Notes: generated by a model from the sequence alone, not told the origin. DNA of 64,000 bases from Euptelea pleiosperma (GCA_035048495.1 CM068548.1:12823464-12887463), one strand, 5' to 3'; counted from the first letter of the stretch, positions 33,833 to 45,180 are shown. Numbers and translations are program-made.

Positions 33833-34287
33833 CAATGAGAATGGATCCATTACGAACAAGGGATTTGGGGGGCTTTGACTGAAGTGTTTTTTTTTAGGGG
33901 TAGTATTGAGATTTTATAGAAAAAGAGTGCGAAACATGGGATTTTGGGGCTTTGACTGACGTGTTTTTTTAGCGGTATTAAAGAAAAAGAGTGAGAAACA
34001 TGGGATTTGAGGGCCTCCAGTGGCGTATATTATTTTCTATTATTGAGATTTAAGAGAAAAATAACTAAAATTTTAAATTATATTAATATTTTAAAATAAG
34101 CCTCGATTATGATTTTTTCCTTAAGCCTCAACTTGTATTATCTATACAAGTGATTGAATTGCTATGGGCGACCAATAAATTGTGGAATACAAGGTAAACT
34201 AATTAGAGTTACTATGGAACTCTCATATGCATTGCTGCATGCATGCATGAAAAGAATCACCATAAATATCTGTTCAACGGAATTCTG
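33833..34287. other. GLP3 upstream module, first part
   Basis: Collinear with GLP1 upstream 6626-7160, including a two-unit version of the 75-bp tandem repeat (33857-34010). No gene is seen. Confidence 0.7.
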
Positions 34288-35055
34288 AAAGATGTGCTAC
34301 AAAGTTTGAATATTATGCCTCCTGCATTTTCATGAATTGAAAGCAACGTCGTAGATGAAGTAGTGGCAACAATGCTATGATCTCCATTTACATGAAGAAT
34401 TCGAAAGCTCTTGAAGATCAAGCATAAAGGAAATAGAAAATATAGTGGACCAATTTGGCTTGGAATACATGAAGATCTTGTAAAAGGATTCAAGTAATCA
34501 AGGTTAATTATTGAGAATTGTTCTATGTGCATTAAGAAAAATATATACACCATCAACATCAAATTCTAGAATTAGAGGTGGGGTAGAACTAATTTAATTG
34601 AATAAGAAATCAGTCAAGATCAAGATGTTCGTGATGATGAAGGACCTAAGGATTACACTGGCTCTCCGGCTCACCCAACTAAGGGGAGTGTTAGAATTAA
34701 TTGTGATATTAAGAAATTCAAAAATTTTGCTGAACGTTCTAGTATGCATTTAGAAAGGTGGGTTGTTATCTTGGAATTTGTGTTATCATGGAAAGTGCAA
34801 AGGTTTCGTATCTGGACCCAAAATCAAAACCCATCACCTGACTAGAAGAGTATATGGATCGAACTTGATATCTTAGGGTATGGTTTAATATAATGTAAAT
34901 GACGTACTATAAGAGTAGGCAAGGCCAATTTTTAGAAATTTTGGACGTCTTCATGGTTTTTTTTTTCATTGTTGATATTTTAGATAAATAGATTTATATA
35001 ATTTTTATCAATAGATTTCCAAATTTTCTCTGTTTTGTTTTTCTTTATTTTTAGT
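34288..35055 (+). mobile_element. insertion with a probable Ty1/copia PPT-LTR junction, fragmentary
   Basis: Absent from the matching place in GLP1 upstream (near 7161). At 34681 AAGGGGAG is followed by TGTTAGAATTAATTGTG, the polypurine-tract and LTR-start pattern of copia elements on the plus strand. From about 34815 the text resembles another LTR start (acccaaaatcaaaacccatc, atatggatcgaacttgatat, also seen near 29325). No coding domain is recognised. Confidence 0.45.
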
Positions 35056-35307
35056 TAAATATATTGAGATAGCATTTCCGCTCTCCATCTGATAACCCTT
35101 AACAAACAGTGTTTCGTTAACTCACTTTTAATTAGTTAGTAGGTGGATTCATGGAACCCATGTTTTAGAATATGCATTGGTACGGTTTGGTAATTTCAAC
35201 TGCATTTCATATTACCTCAAGAGGAAATGCTTCCTAGATCTCAGATCGTTGGATGGTTATTAATGGGATGCGTTTGATGTGGCTTGCCTTCGTGCATCTT
35301 GTATGTT

Positions 35308-35383
35308 GTTAGAGTATAGTAAGGTGCATGTTATCAATCTTGGTAAAGATACGTGCATCTCGTGGACCTTACTATACTCTAAC
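35308..35383. repeat. 76-bp hairpin at the GLP3 exon-2 breakpoint
   Basis: The left arm gttagagtatagtaaggtgc and the right arm ccttactatactctaac are inverse with about one mismatch over 21 bp. The loop has atcaatcttggtaaagatac. A non-inverted version of the loop and one arm occurs at 38667-38718, so this sequence lay at the end of the truncated gene before the inversion. Confidence 0.75.
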
Positions 35384-35992
35384 ATTTGGAGCCCAGAAAG
35401 GAAGAAATCATTAGCTGTAGCAAGCTTGGGATTCTTGCAGAATTTCCCCTTAACAAACACTGCAAATTAATTTAAAGAAGAGAAGTTAGCATGAAAGTTA
35501 ATAAACTAAGAACGAATGTAAAAAATACTTCGTAGAAGCACCATGGATGAAGACCCAAAACACCAATCAGTTGGTGATGTACTGATGAGCAATTGGTCAA
35601 TTTTTTCTTTATGCGCATCATCCAAAGGGCACTCCACCAATTGAATGGCCGCGATCAGTAAGGTCAACTTGTGGACTATGAAGATTAGGGTTCATTGAGG
35701 ACAATCGAGGTTCAGGTCCATCCATTATAGGCAGTTTATCTTGGCGACAAAACAGACACTAAACGAGTCTTCGACCCCATACACACACTCTCTCTCTCTC
35801 TCATTGTTTCAAATACTCAACAACTAATCTATGTAAAGAAAGCTAGGAGAAGGGAGAAGAGCATGTACCAGCATTTTTAGGTTCACTGATGGCAACACAA
35901 AAGTCTTGGAGAGAACTGGGATCCTCGGCAATGGCAAAAGAAGAAACCAAGGCTAAGAGGAGAAAAACAAGAAGGAAGTGATCAGCACCCAT
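35384..35992 (-). pseudogene. Germin-like protein 3 (GLP3), truncated inverted pseudogene
   Basis: On the minus strand exon 1 runs from the ATG at 35992 to 35869 and is open ([18 protein letters not shown], then [15 protein letters not shown]). The intron is 35868-35460. Exon 2 runs from 35459 to 35384 only, giving [20 protein letters not shown] and about five more residues. It then breaks into unrelated hairpin sequence, so the whole cupin, including the HxH and Glu metal ligands, is missing. Splice sites and the promoter are intact, so a short secreted peptide could still be transcribed. A normal exon 2 would continue for about 480 nt more. Confidence 0.9.
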
Positions 35993-36124
35993 TATCTTCT
36001 TAAATATTTTTTCTCAGTCAATCACTATTGAAAGTCCAAAAAGAACAAATCCCTCAAACAGACGGGACGACTTTTGCTCAAGTAAAAATTGCTTTTAAGG
36101 GGGTGAGTAATCTAACAAGGTACC

Positions 36125-36132
36125 TATTTATA
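36125..36132 (-). promoter_or_regulatory. TATA box of GLP3 (minus strand)
   Basis: TATAAATA on the minus strand, about 133 bp upstream of the ATG at 35992, in the same CATTTCAATGACTTCTC...CTATAAATAGG context as GLP1. Confidence 0.7.
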
Positions 36133-36523
36133 GAGTGACAGAGAGAAGTCATTGAAATGGTCCCGTACTGTTGTCCCATATTCTGTGTTTTTTTTTCACG
36201 GTAGCTAAGTGAGTCAGTGGTCAGTAGTTAGTGTAGTAGTTAGTGGGTGAAGGAGGGTTTTGAACATGTACAAGGTAAAAAATTAAAAATTATTCAAAAA
36301 AAAAAATTGTTTGTTATTTAACTAACCATCACCATTATAAACTTTGATTGGTGTTTTGACCTAACTACCCAAATAAATAGATTAAAATTTGTTAATTATC
36401 TGACCATTATCCAACAACTATACTAGCTAGTCTTTGCCATCGAGTGGTTGATCTATATATTAATGAATTGTTGCTGTCAGCCTCAGAGGATATACTTCCG
36501 CATCTTTGTCTGTGGTAGTCTAT

Positions 36524-36937
36524 TAGGGGTGTCAATTTTACCCATTTAACCGGAACCAAATTGGAACCGGAACCGAAAATACTGGTTCCGGTTCTACATT
36601 TTTGGGAACCGATTAAAAAGTAACCGGAACAGGAACCGAACCGACAATAACGGTTCCGGTTCTGGGTAGCCTAATATGGAACCGAAATCGATAAGAACCG
36701 GAACTGAACTGATAAGAACCGGTACTAATAAATAAATATAGTGCAAATATTCACATATTCTCAAGATTTGGCCCAATATACCCGGAACCGGAACTGACAT
36801 AAATACATAATCGGTTCCGGATCCATCACTTTGAGAACTGGAACCATTAAGGAACCGAACCGATAAGAACCGGAACCGATTGTTCCGGTTCTGGTCACCT
36901 TAGGAACCGAACCGGAACCGACCCGTTGACACCCCTA
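36524..36937. mobile_element. hAT-type MITE, 414 bp, in the GLP3 upstream region
   Basis: Ends are TAGGGGTGTCAA and TTGACACCCCTA. Flanks TAGTCTAT (36516-36523) and TAGTATAT (36938-36945) are an 8-bp duplication with one change, the hAT size. The interior is packed with ggttccggttc and gaaccggaaccg words. GLP1 upstream (about 7529-7545, cccatagactaccacag) is the empty site, in the opposite orientation. Confidence 0.88.
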
Positions 36938-37435
36938 TAGTATATGGGTTCGTGTAGTGGAAATCCTAATTGAGCTAGCCCGAAGAACATCAGTGGTTTG
37001 AACATTTAGACACATTTGGACAATGTACCACTACTTCCTCTAGAAACACATCAAACGCATCCTTTTATTTTTGCGAATTTGAAAATATATAGAAAGAAAA
37101 GGGAACTATACAATGTTAGGCCCTGCTTGGTTCACAGCAAAGTGAGTGCAATGCACTCACTTGCCACAATTTTGGAATTGAAAGTGACTGGTTGCAGACT
37201 TGCAAATGAACTGCATTGCAAGTGGTTAACAAGCACTTGCAAACTCCTTAACAAAATAGTTGCAAGGAAGTGCAGCCCAAAAACTGATGCAAGCAAGTGC
37301 ATTGTGTTAACTATACATTTTTTTTTTTTCGAAAAACAACAATAATAACAACCAAGAATTTTATTTTATTTTTATTATTATTATTATCTTTTTATTTTTA
37401 TTTCTTTATTTTCTTAGTTTTCTATTTTTTTGATA

Positions 37436-37786
37436 GGGTCAGGATCGGGGGACATCCATTTGGCATACCCACATAGAAGATGAATGAATGGCTGATTTTT
37501 CGTGAGGATGATCTCTATGGTGAGGAGATCATCCTCACAAAAATTCAAATCATTCCAATATTCATAGACTGGTTTAGAAGTTGAAGAATTATGGACTGTC
37601 TATTTTTTACCGTGTAACTTGAAAACCACATTTGAGAGGGTTAGACATTTCGGAATGTGCTGATTTTTTGTGGGGGTGATCTATATGGTGTGAAGATCAT
37701 CCTCACCAAAAATCAGCCATTGATTCAACTTCTATGTGGGTACACCAAAATGGTTGTCAAAAGTGGTTGTCCCCCAATCCCGACCC
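37436..37786. mobile_element. Mutator-like MITE, 351 bp, nested
   Basis: Left end GGGTCAGGATCGGGGGACA; right end inverted GGGTCGGGATTGGGGGACA. The arms continue to cccacatagaag and tgaatcaatggctgattttt. Flanks TTTTTGATA (37427-37435) and TTTTCGATA (37787-37795) form a 9-bp duplication with one change. Confidence 0.8.
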
Positions 37787-37841
37787 TTTTCGATATAGCT
37801 GCCCGGTCAGGGTCCCTTAACCCTAAGCTCTCCCCTCCAAA

Positions 37842-37887
37842 ATAATAATAATAATAATAAAAATAAAAAAAAAAAAAAAAAAAAAAA

Positions 37888-37937
<50 letters not shown>
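37842..37937. repeat. (AAT)n / poly-A microsatellite
   Basis: An AAT run, then about 28 A, then a long AAT run. Looser repeats of the kind continue at about 38365-38450. Confidence 0.9.
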
Positions 37938-37974
37938 CAATGACCATAAAGTAATAACAATAATAATTATAATC

Positions 37975-38365
37975 AAGATTTAAAAGGGGCCGCTATAACG
38001 GTATACCGGACTTGGAGCATTATCATTAATTTTTTCAGTTATAAGAGCCATTATAACGAATTTTAACACTCAGGGGCAAAAATGGAAAAGAACGAGTAAA
38101 AAAAATAAAAAAAAATGGCGGTGAATTTCAAATTTTTAAATTTCAATTTCAATTTTTCAAAAATAACGGAAAATAACTGAAATAATGGCCATTTTTTCAC
38201 AAAATTTTCCAGAAAATAACGGTCATTATTTTTGTTATAATGGAAAAAATGGAAAATAACGTCCGTTATAACGAAAATAACAGCCGCTATTTTTAAGCAT
38301 TTTAAAGGTACATAGCGTAACGGGGAGGTCCGAATCCGTTATAACGGCTATTTTTTAACCCATGA
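37975..38365. repeat. taacgg-rich segment of the same family as 25961-26415
   Basis: Dense gttataacgg, aaaataacgg and ccattataac words in both orientations, ending at tataacggctattttttaac. No target duplication was found. Confidence 0.5.
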
Positions 38366-38718
38366 TTATAATAACAATAATTATAATTATAATTAATAAT
38401 AATAATAACGATGAAATCAACAATGATAACAATAATATTACAATAGTAATTTTATTGTGCATTTTTTTTTAAAATCAAAAATAAAATAATCCATTGCATT
38501 CATTTGCAATGCACTACCAACCAATCAGCTAAACTTCATTTGCATCTATTTACATGGCAGGAACCAAACAGTTGTAAGTGACTTACATCGCAAGTGATTG
38601 TAACACAATTCATTGTATTTGCACTGAAGTGCAAAATGGACCCAAGTGCAGCGAACCAAGCAAGGCCTTAGAGTATAGTAAGGTGCACGAGATGCACGTA
38701 TCTTTACCAAGATTGATA

Positions 38719-38852
38719 AGTTTGTTCATTAAATAAATCGATCCATTATTGTCTGCTTTTAGATATCTAATATAATAATGAAGTTTGCTGCTGCGTTTTC
38801 AACAAGATATTGTCTTCATTAGATTGTATGTATTGTTCTTAAAACTCTCTAA
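38719..38852 (+). other. orphaned GLP3 3' UTR
   Basis: gttcattaaataaatcgatc and gaagtttgctgctgcg match GLP1 3' UTR 20067-20135. It is the 3' end of GLP3 left on the plus strand after the inversion, and continues at 39423 after a LINE insertion. Confidence 0.75.
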
Positions 38853-39422
38853 AAGTAAACAAGTATATATGTGACAATCTTGCTACTCTACTCTTGACAT
38901 TTTGCCTTTTCAGCCCTCTTTTTGCTAAGTAAAAATTTTATTGAAGGAAAAAGAAAATATACAGAAAGCCCAAAGGGGATCACACGACCCATCAGCAACC
39001 CAAGTCGAAGAGACAAGTCAATCAAAACTAAAGTAAGAAGTGTAAGTATACTCTATTTTATAGAGGAATGGAGGTCGCTCAACAAAAATTGCATAATCGC
39101 AGATTCTAAGGTTGACCCATGGTTAGAAAGAATGTCGGTCGAGAAGTTGGCTTCTCTCCACATGGAGGTTATGAAGCAGTGATTGAATCTTAATTTTGAT
39201 CGCTGCCTCCCAAAGAGGTCTAACTGTCCACGGGATCCTCCCTGTGTGCCGAAAGCTTGAATTGCAGCTGTCGAGTCCGATTCAATCCAGATATTCTTCT
39301 ACCCCTTGCTTTTCGCCCAATCCAGACCAACTACAATAGCCTAGCATTCAGCCATGAAGCTCGAGGTTACTCCCAAACCTTTACACATAAGGCTCCGCTG
39401 AAGCGGCTACAATAATTGTCTT
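38853..39422 (-). pseudogene. LINE 3' fragment with RNase H (RVT_3) domain
   Basis: On the minus strand the text gives AIVVGLDWAKSKG, KNIWIESDSTAAIQAFGTQG and WREANFSTDILSN, the RNase H domain at the end of many plant LINE ORF2 proteins. The catalytic-type D is seen in ESDS. Stops interrupt it. It interrupts the GLP3 3' flank relative to GLP1 (20180/20195). Confidence 0.8.
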
Positions 39423-39828
39423 GTGAGCCCGTTACAATCGTTTGTTGAATGTTGAGGTTTGAATCGTTAGTAAAAAAATTCTTTTTTGATTGTTTAATCA
39501 CCTATATTATATTCTTGCACCCAATGAGCTTCGACTATCAATATGGATTAGTAAAAGATCTCTAGCTTCTTCAAGCACATGCAACTGAGTAAATCCCATG
39601 GTCCTAATTTGTTGATCAAAAGTACAACCTATTGACAAAACTACGTCAGGTACACACAAACCAAGAGCACGAGACGAGTGTCTACAAGCAGGAGAAAAAG
39701 AGAAAATAATAGAAGAAATGAAACTTGATTTCATTAGAAATATTTCATTCTACTAGAATTAATTCACCAAAAGCTAATGTTTAATTCGGTATAAATGCTC
39801 CCAACCTACGTATGGAGCCCATCCATAT
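39423..39828. other. GLP3 3' flank, continued
   Basis: Collinear with GLP1 3' flank 20195-20590 (gagcccgttacaatcgtttg, then ctcttgcttcttcaagcaca in related form). No gene is seen. Confidence 0.7.
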
Positions 39829-40875
39829 ATCTATATAACAAAACAGGACGGTTGTCTCCCCCTCTTATCCGGCTTCATAAAGGATGGCCGAGATCTTATC
39901 ACATCAAATGGACGGTAGATCTCAGCCACTCACCCCAATTTTGACAAACACTTTGTCGATGAGTGCGGTGGGCACGGGTCACCTACTATTTACCTACATA
40001 TAAGGAATGAAATGGGTTGGATTTACATATAGCCCAAGGGTCAGGCTGAGGAGCCCCACTTTTATGCCTCAAGAGGGGTGTTACCGTTAAAACAGCCCTT
40101 AAAACGGATTGAAACAGCCAGGGGAAAAATAGATTTTAATGGATTTTAACGGAAAAAAGTGGTGCTGAAATTCATAATTTAAAATTTGAATTTTGAAAAT
40201 TAAAAATTAAATTTAAAAAAAAAAAATAGAATTTAACGGAAATTTAGTAGTTTTCTTATACCCCTCTTATCTTATATGGCTTCAATAATGAGTGGCTGAG
40301 ATCCACTATGCTTCATATCAATGGCCGAGATTAACTCCTACCCGATTTGACAAACACTTTGTCGAAAGTGCCGCGGGCACGGGCCACCCACGCATATATC
40401 AAGACAACTCAGTTGTATTCTCTTATCTTATCTATCCATCTAATGTGGACAGTTAGATTTCAACAACTCAATCCGCCTCATTTGACCTCAATTTATTCAA
40501 AATTTAAATTTCAACACTGTTATTTTTTGATTTTCATGTTATTTTCTCATTTCTCCCTCTGTGCATTACAATTTGTTATAACAGCCATTATAATGGAAAA
40601 AATGGTAACACCCCATTCCGTTATACCGTTTGAGTGCCGAAGGGACCCAATTTTTGCAAACGCTTTTGTCGGAGAGTACCGTGGGCATGGGCCATTTACT
40701 ATTCTATATAACAAAACACATTGGTTGTCTCCCTATTTATACCTCATCTTATAAGTATCAACAAAGAAGGGCCGAGATCTAATCCTCCCCCAAATGGACG
40801 GTGGATCTCCGCCACTCAACTAATTTTGGTAAATTCTTTGTCGAGGAGTGCCAATGGCACGGGGCACCCACTAGT
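39829..40875 (+). mobile_element. Helitron-like elements in tandem
   Basis: The first copy begins TCTATATAACAAAACAGG and the last begins TCTATATAACAAAACACATT near 40704. The last ends in the hairpin gtgccaatggcac, then ggggcacccaCTAG followed by T (about 40873). Start TC, end CTAG after a hairpin and no target duplication fit Helitrons. Two further degenerate hairpin ends occur near 39960-39990 and 40368-40390, so the stretch looks like three or more truncated copies joined head to tail. Confidence 0.65.
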
Positions 40876-40994
40876 ATATATATATAACAAGTATGACGAT
40901 TCTATTGATTTGAAATGTGTTACATTATATAGAGATAAAAATAACAGAAAGATATATTTGAGTTATATATGTGAAAATAATTTAGTTTAATTAG

Positions 40995-41195
40995 TAACAA
41001 TAAATCGCGTGGCTAAACGTTTTCTTTTAGCGACGATAATAATGTCGCGGCTAAAAGTTTCACTTTTAGTGGTGACTATATAAAGTTGCAGCTAAAACTT
41101 TTAGCCATAGCATTTTCTGCAACAGCCTAATAGCGACTTTTTAGACTTTCGACTACGAAAATTTTCGTGGCTAAAAGCAAATTTCTTATAATGAC
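40995..41195. mobile_element. CACTA end fragment
   Basis: Repeats of gcgtggctaaa, tttagcgacga and gcggctaaaag resemble CACTA subterminal motifs. The segment ends atttcttataatg, similar to a mutated TTTCTTGTAGTG terminus. Confidence 0.5.
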
Positions 41196-41690
41196 ATGTC
41201 AAAGGGAAATTGATTCCCTTTGTTTCTTTCCCATAGAATATGGAGACTGTAATGTCTCTAAGGGATTTAATGTTGTTGATTCTCTACATAGGAGTGAGAC
41301 TATAACGTCTCTATAAGACCCTGCTCAAGAGAGGTTTACTGGATCATAAATTAGTGACGTTAATACGTCCCCGAAGCTAGGTGTCACTGGGTGAAGGTGT
41401 AGCTTGTCTCGAAGAAGAGTGAATCAGGGAGTAGAGAGGTTTGGTGAGAACATAAGCAATTTGATCCTTCGTTGAAATGTACCAAACTTCACGATCTTAA
41501 TTCGCAACTTTGTCACAAACAAAAAATGAAAGTCTATCTTAATGTGCTTCATGCAATTATGAAAGATTGGATTTACCATTAGGTATATATGTTGCACAAA
41601 TATTGTCACACCAAGAGTAAAATTGCCCTTTTGATAGACGACTTTAACGAATGAAATCGGCCCAAAAGTAAAAAATTCATGACAAAGCAC
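41196..41690 (-). pseudogene. Ty1/copia fragment with RNase H C-terminus
   Basis: In shifting minus-strand frames the segment gives YLMVNPIFHNCMKHIKIDF and DQIAYVLTKPL, matching the end of copia RNase H (NPVFH...KHIEIDFH...Q.AD.FTK). The sequence towards 41196 would be the element 3' end. Confidence 0.65.
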
Positions 41691-41739
41691 GAATCTTTAA
41701 GATCTCATCGTAAATTTCTATTCAAGAATGTCTGCTCTT

Positions 41740-42938
41740 ATGCAATTGTGACTCCGAGGTCCATGATTTCTATTCGTGCATTTTTGACGGTCATACTTAT
41801 GCAGTCCTCCACCACTTGGCCTACATAAAATACCCTTTAGCCTCAAATGTACTTTCGTTTTAAGTTGTTTTAAGGTCTTTGAAGTCTTGGGTTCAAAACA
41901 TATTAGCCTCTGTACTCTAAACATTGAGGCAAAAGTGGTTTCCTTGGAATTCGTTATTTACATTGGAATACACAAAGGGTGATTCTAGTAATGAATGTAG
42001 TTGCATGGGGAATGGTTATAGACCTAAGAATTGGACTAAGGGTTGTTTATGTACCTATGAAATGTCCAGCTAGAGTTTGTTGATTAATTATTTATTGTAT
42101 TAGTGGCAATAAAAGGAGAAGCCTTGTCAATTTTTTTTTTTATTTTATTTTATGAATATATATATTAAACTTTTTTATGAATAGATTTCCACATTTTCTA
42201 TCTTTTTCATTTTTCTTTATTTTCAGTGTTAAATTGAAAGTGGATCTCCGTTCTCCATCAACTAACCCTTAGTAGGTGGATTCATGGAACCCAAGTTTTA
42301 GGATGTGCATGGACGGCTCGGTAATTTCAACTGTATTTCATATTCCTCTCTTCAAATAATGGCGGAGATGATGCTACTTGCCTCAAGAGGACATCCTCCC
42401 TAGAGCTCAGATCGTTGGATGGCCATTGGGATGCGTTTGTTGTGTTTCTAGCTAGCTAGAGGGAGTATTGGCACATTGTCCAAATATCGAAACCACTGAT
42501 CTTCAAAATTTGTGTTGGGCTCAATTAGGATTCCCACCACACGAACCCATAGACTGCATGCCACAAAAATTTTGAAGAACGTCAATGGTTTGAAAACACA
42601 GACGACGATGCTAAAGTATATCCCTTCTAGAGGACCATCGTGCAACGTAAGCGGACTCAATGGCAAAGACTAGGAATAAGAATTCTATGAAAATTGGTAT
42701 AGTTGTTGGATGATGGTCAGTTAATTACCAATTTAATTTTACAATGTTGATGGTTAGTTCAATAACAAACACACAATTTTTCTACCCTGCATGCATGTTC
42801 AAAACCCTAATTCAACAACTAACTAGCTCCTACACAAACCACTGAGTACTGACCACAGATCCACCTACCTACCATAAAAAAACCAAAAAACAAAAAAACA
42901 AATGGGCGACAGCAATTTATGAGACCATTTCAATTGTC
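41740..42938. other. GLP4 upstream region, non-coding
   Basis: The part 41744-41990 repeats the GLP1 3' flank 20628-20860. From 42180 on it repeats GLP2 upstream 22190-23245, but without the two transposons found there. No gene is seen. Confidence 0.7.
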
Positions 42939-42946
42939 TATAAATA
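42939..42946 (+). promoter_or_regulatory. TATA box of GLP4
   Basis: TATAAATA, 58 bp before the ATG at 43004, in the GACCATTTCAATTGTCTATAAATAGG context. The leader is shorter than in the other genes. Confidence 0.7.
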
Positions 42947-43003
42947 GGCACGGTCACCTAGTTAGATTATTCACCCCCCTAACAAGCAAAAAATATTAGA
43001 ACA

Positions 43004-43825
43004 ATGGGTGCTCATTTCCTCGTAGCTTTTGTTCTCTTGGTTTCTTCTGTAGCCTTTGCCTTTGATCCCAGTCCCCTCCAAGACTTCTGTGTTGCCATCA
43101 GTGAACCTAAAAATGCTGGTACATTGTCTCCAGTTTTCTCCTTTCTTTACTTATTTTAATTAGTTGTTTGAGTAGTTGAAATAATGTGAGGGAGGGAGGG
43201 AGGGCATCATGTATATTCATTCTTAATTTAACTTGGATGTTACTAACTTCTCTTATTTAATTATTCATTTGCAGTGTTTGTGAACGGGAAATTCTGCAAG
43301 AATCCCAAGCTTGTTAAGGCTAATGATTTCTTCCTTGCTGGGCTCCAAATACCCAGAAACACGGCAAACGCAGTTGGATCAAATGTCACTCAAGTTTTTG
43401 TTGCCCAGTTACCAGGGCTCAACACCCTAGGCGTATCATTGGTTCGCATAGACTATGCACCCAACGGTGGTCTCAACCCACCTCACACACACCCTCGAGC
43501 AACTGAGATCCTAACAGTCTTGGAGGGTACCCTCTATGTCGGATTTGTCACCTCCAACCCGGATAATCGCCTCATTAGCAAGATCCTTAACAAGGGAGAC
43601 GTGTTTGTATTCCCCTTTGGCCTCATTCACTTCCAATTTAACGTGGGGCACACAAATGCAGTCGCCATTGCTGCTCTAAGTAGCCAAAACCCCGGTGTGA
43701 TCACGATTGCTAATGCCGTCTTCGGATCGAAGCCACCCATCAAGGATGATGTTCTTGCGAAGGCCTTCCAAATTGACAAGAAAATTGTTGATCATCTCCA
43801 AGCACAGTTTTGGACGAACAACTAG
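43004..43825 (+). CDS. Germin-like protein 4 (GLP4), intact
   Basis: Exon 1 43004-43118, intron 43119-43274 (GT...AG), exon 2 43275-43825 (TAG), 221 residues. The first 19 residues or so (to VAFA) form a signal peptide. Cys pair about C29 and C46. Metal ligands are in HTHPRATE (H109, H111, E116) and GLIHFQF (H157). NVT is a possible glycosylation site. The gene is closest to GLP2 in its flanks and to GLP1/GLP2 in [10 protein letters not shown] before the HxH box. It keeps the family consensus where GLP2 has changed. Predicted apoplastic cupin; enzyme activity unknown. A CTG run follows the stop, as in GLP1 and GLP2. Confidence 0.95.
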
Positions 43826-45058
43826 AAAGACTAGTACTGCTGCTGCTGCTACTACAGCCACCACTTCCCATATGATAATCCATGAACACTATGTTCATTA
43901 AATAATCAATTGGCTGATTTTATATATCTAATATAATAATGAATTTGTTGCTGCGGCTTACGACTTGATATTGATCCTCATTAGATTGTCTTTACGTAGT
44001 ATGGATTAGCAAAAGATCTCAAGCTGCTCCAAAATTAAAAAGTACTTGTAGCTGTTGTGGACATATGATTGCCTATTGAAAATAAAAGATTATAATAGAA
44101 GTCGTTAATCAGTCCTGATCTTCATAGTTCAGCCTAATCCAACAATTTGAATTTTGTAATTGAACACAGTATTTTAAAGAGCCTCATCGCTGAGTAGTAC
44201 TATGCGCCGCGTAATAAAGTAAAATGATAAAATCTTGTCACACTCCACATTCCGTCGGGATGTGTTCGTGGCAATTGAGGACTAATGTAATTTGTTTTGT
44301 AACTTCTCATTTAAAATAAGATTGCCATGTGTCACCTATTACTTGTTATATTCTTTAATATTAGGCACTTTCCTCGGCTTAGTTGGGATGCCTAAATTCA
44401 TTGTGACGCAGTTCCTCTCCCTCCCAATGTTTTTGTATTTAGTTACTTTCTTTTAATGATATTTTTCTTACTTAGCAAATTAAAAAAAATTGTTATATGT
44501 ATTTACCTTAAGCTAGGGTGCACATCGCTGCATTAAGGGAGTTTGACAAAAGTGTCCAAACATTTTTTAAGAAGTTTAAGATTGATTGATAACTTTGACT
44601 ATTATATTGACTCTAATCCAAGGTTTATATAAAGATATGAAAACATCTAAAGATAAAAACTAATCTAATATCATAATAGATATAAGATATTATCTTCTGA
44701 CAGCCGACATAATATGTGATGAGATACACCCAATCATGACATGCTGCATCTCACAATACAATTTATTACAATGTTAATATTAATCCAACCAGATGTATAC
44801 TCTATTAATCTCCCACAATCGCATGATGAATCTAAGTATCATGATGAATCTAATATATATCTTAATTGAGATTAGATATTATCTTACCTAATATTGACAA
44901 CCGAGAGAATATGTGATGAAATATATACACCAATAATGATATGATGCATCCCACAAAATTTATTACAATGCTAATACTAATCCAACGAAGCTAACTGGTC
45001 CCCATCATTGATCCAGCTGATTGAATAATTTGAGAACCCAATGCCCAATGTCCTCAAG
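43826..45058. other. GLP4 3' flank, non-coding
   Basis: Near copy of 24185-25250. It carries extra text at about 44785-44905. No conserved frame. Confidence 0.7.
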
Positions 45059-45059
45059 A

Positions 45060-45180
45060 GTTTTTTTTTTTTTTTACTTCCAGGGGTATCGATGTTCCTT
45101 TTGGAGCACCTGAGTAGTCCCTTGGGGCACGCTTGTATCCCAAGGGGGTGTTGAACTGAGGACCTCCTGCTTTCTAGAGT
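45060..45180 (-). mobile_element. SINE copy with internal deletion
   Basis: Paralogue of 25253-25430: T-run, then acttccaggggtatcgatgt, then ttgaactgaggacctcctgc. About 55 bp of the middle is missing. Confidence 0.5.

Larger units (their letters stand above)
35266..37062 (-). other. inverted GLP3 segment bounded by duplicated 16-mer breakpoints
   Basis: Plus-strand upstream sequence runs to ggatgcgtttgatgtg (35266-35281). The continuation of the same module (tttctagaggaagtagtgg) is found reversed, starting at 37047-37062 with the same 16-mer in inverted orientation. Between them GLP3 lies on the minus strand, while its 3' flank resumes on the plus strand at about 38719. This is an inversion with a staggered-break signature. 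Confidence 0.8.
37119..38667. mobile_element. PIF/Harbinger-like (Tourist) element, 1549 bp
   Basis: Left end GGCCCTGCTTGGTTCAC and right end inverted GGCCTTGCTTGGTTCGC, flanked by TTA (37116-37118 and 38668-38670). The subterminal parts share cactcacttgc and tgcaagtga words. No transposase frame is present. It hosts a Mutator-like MITE (37436-37786), AT-rich trinucleotide repeats and an acggttat-rich segment. A fragment of the same family lies at about 10073-10290. Confidence 0.8.

Noticed and set aside
37725..37976. Poly-Leu/Phe/Tyr frame
   Set aside because: Product of AAT and poly-A microsatellite read in reverse.
40347..40990. 135- and 89-codon plus-strand frames
   Set aside because: They cover Helitron-like repeat sequence also found in reverse at 17470-18155, where the frame is not kept.
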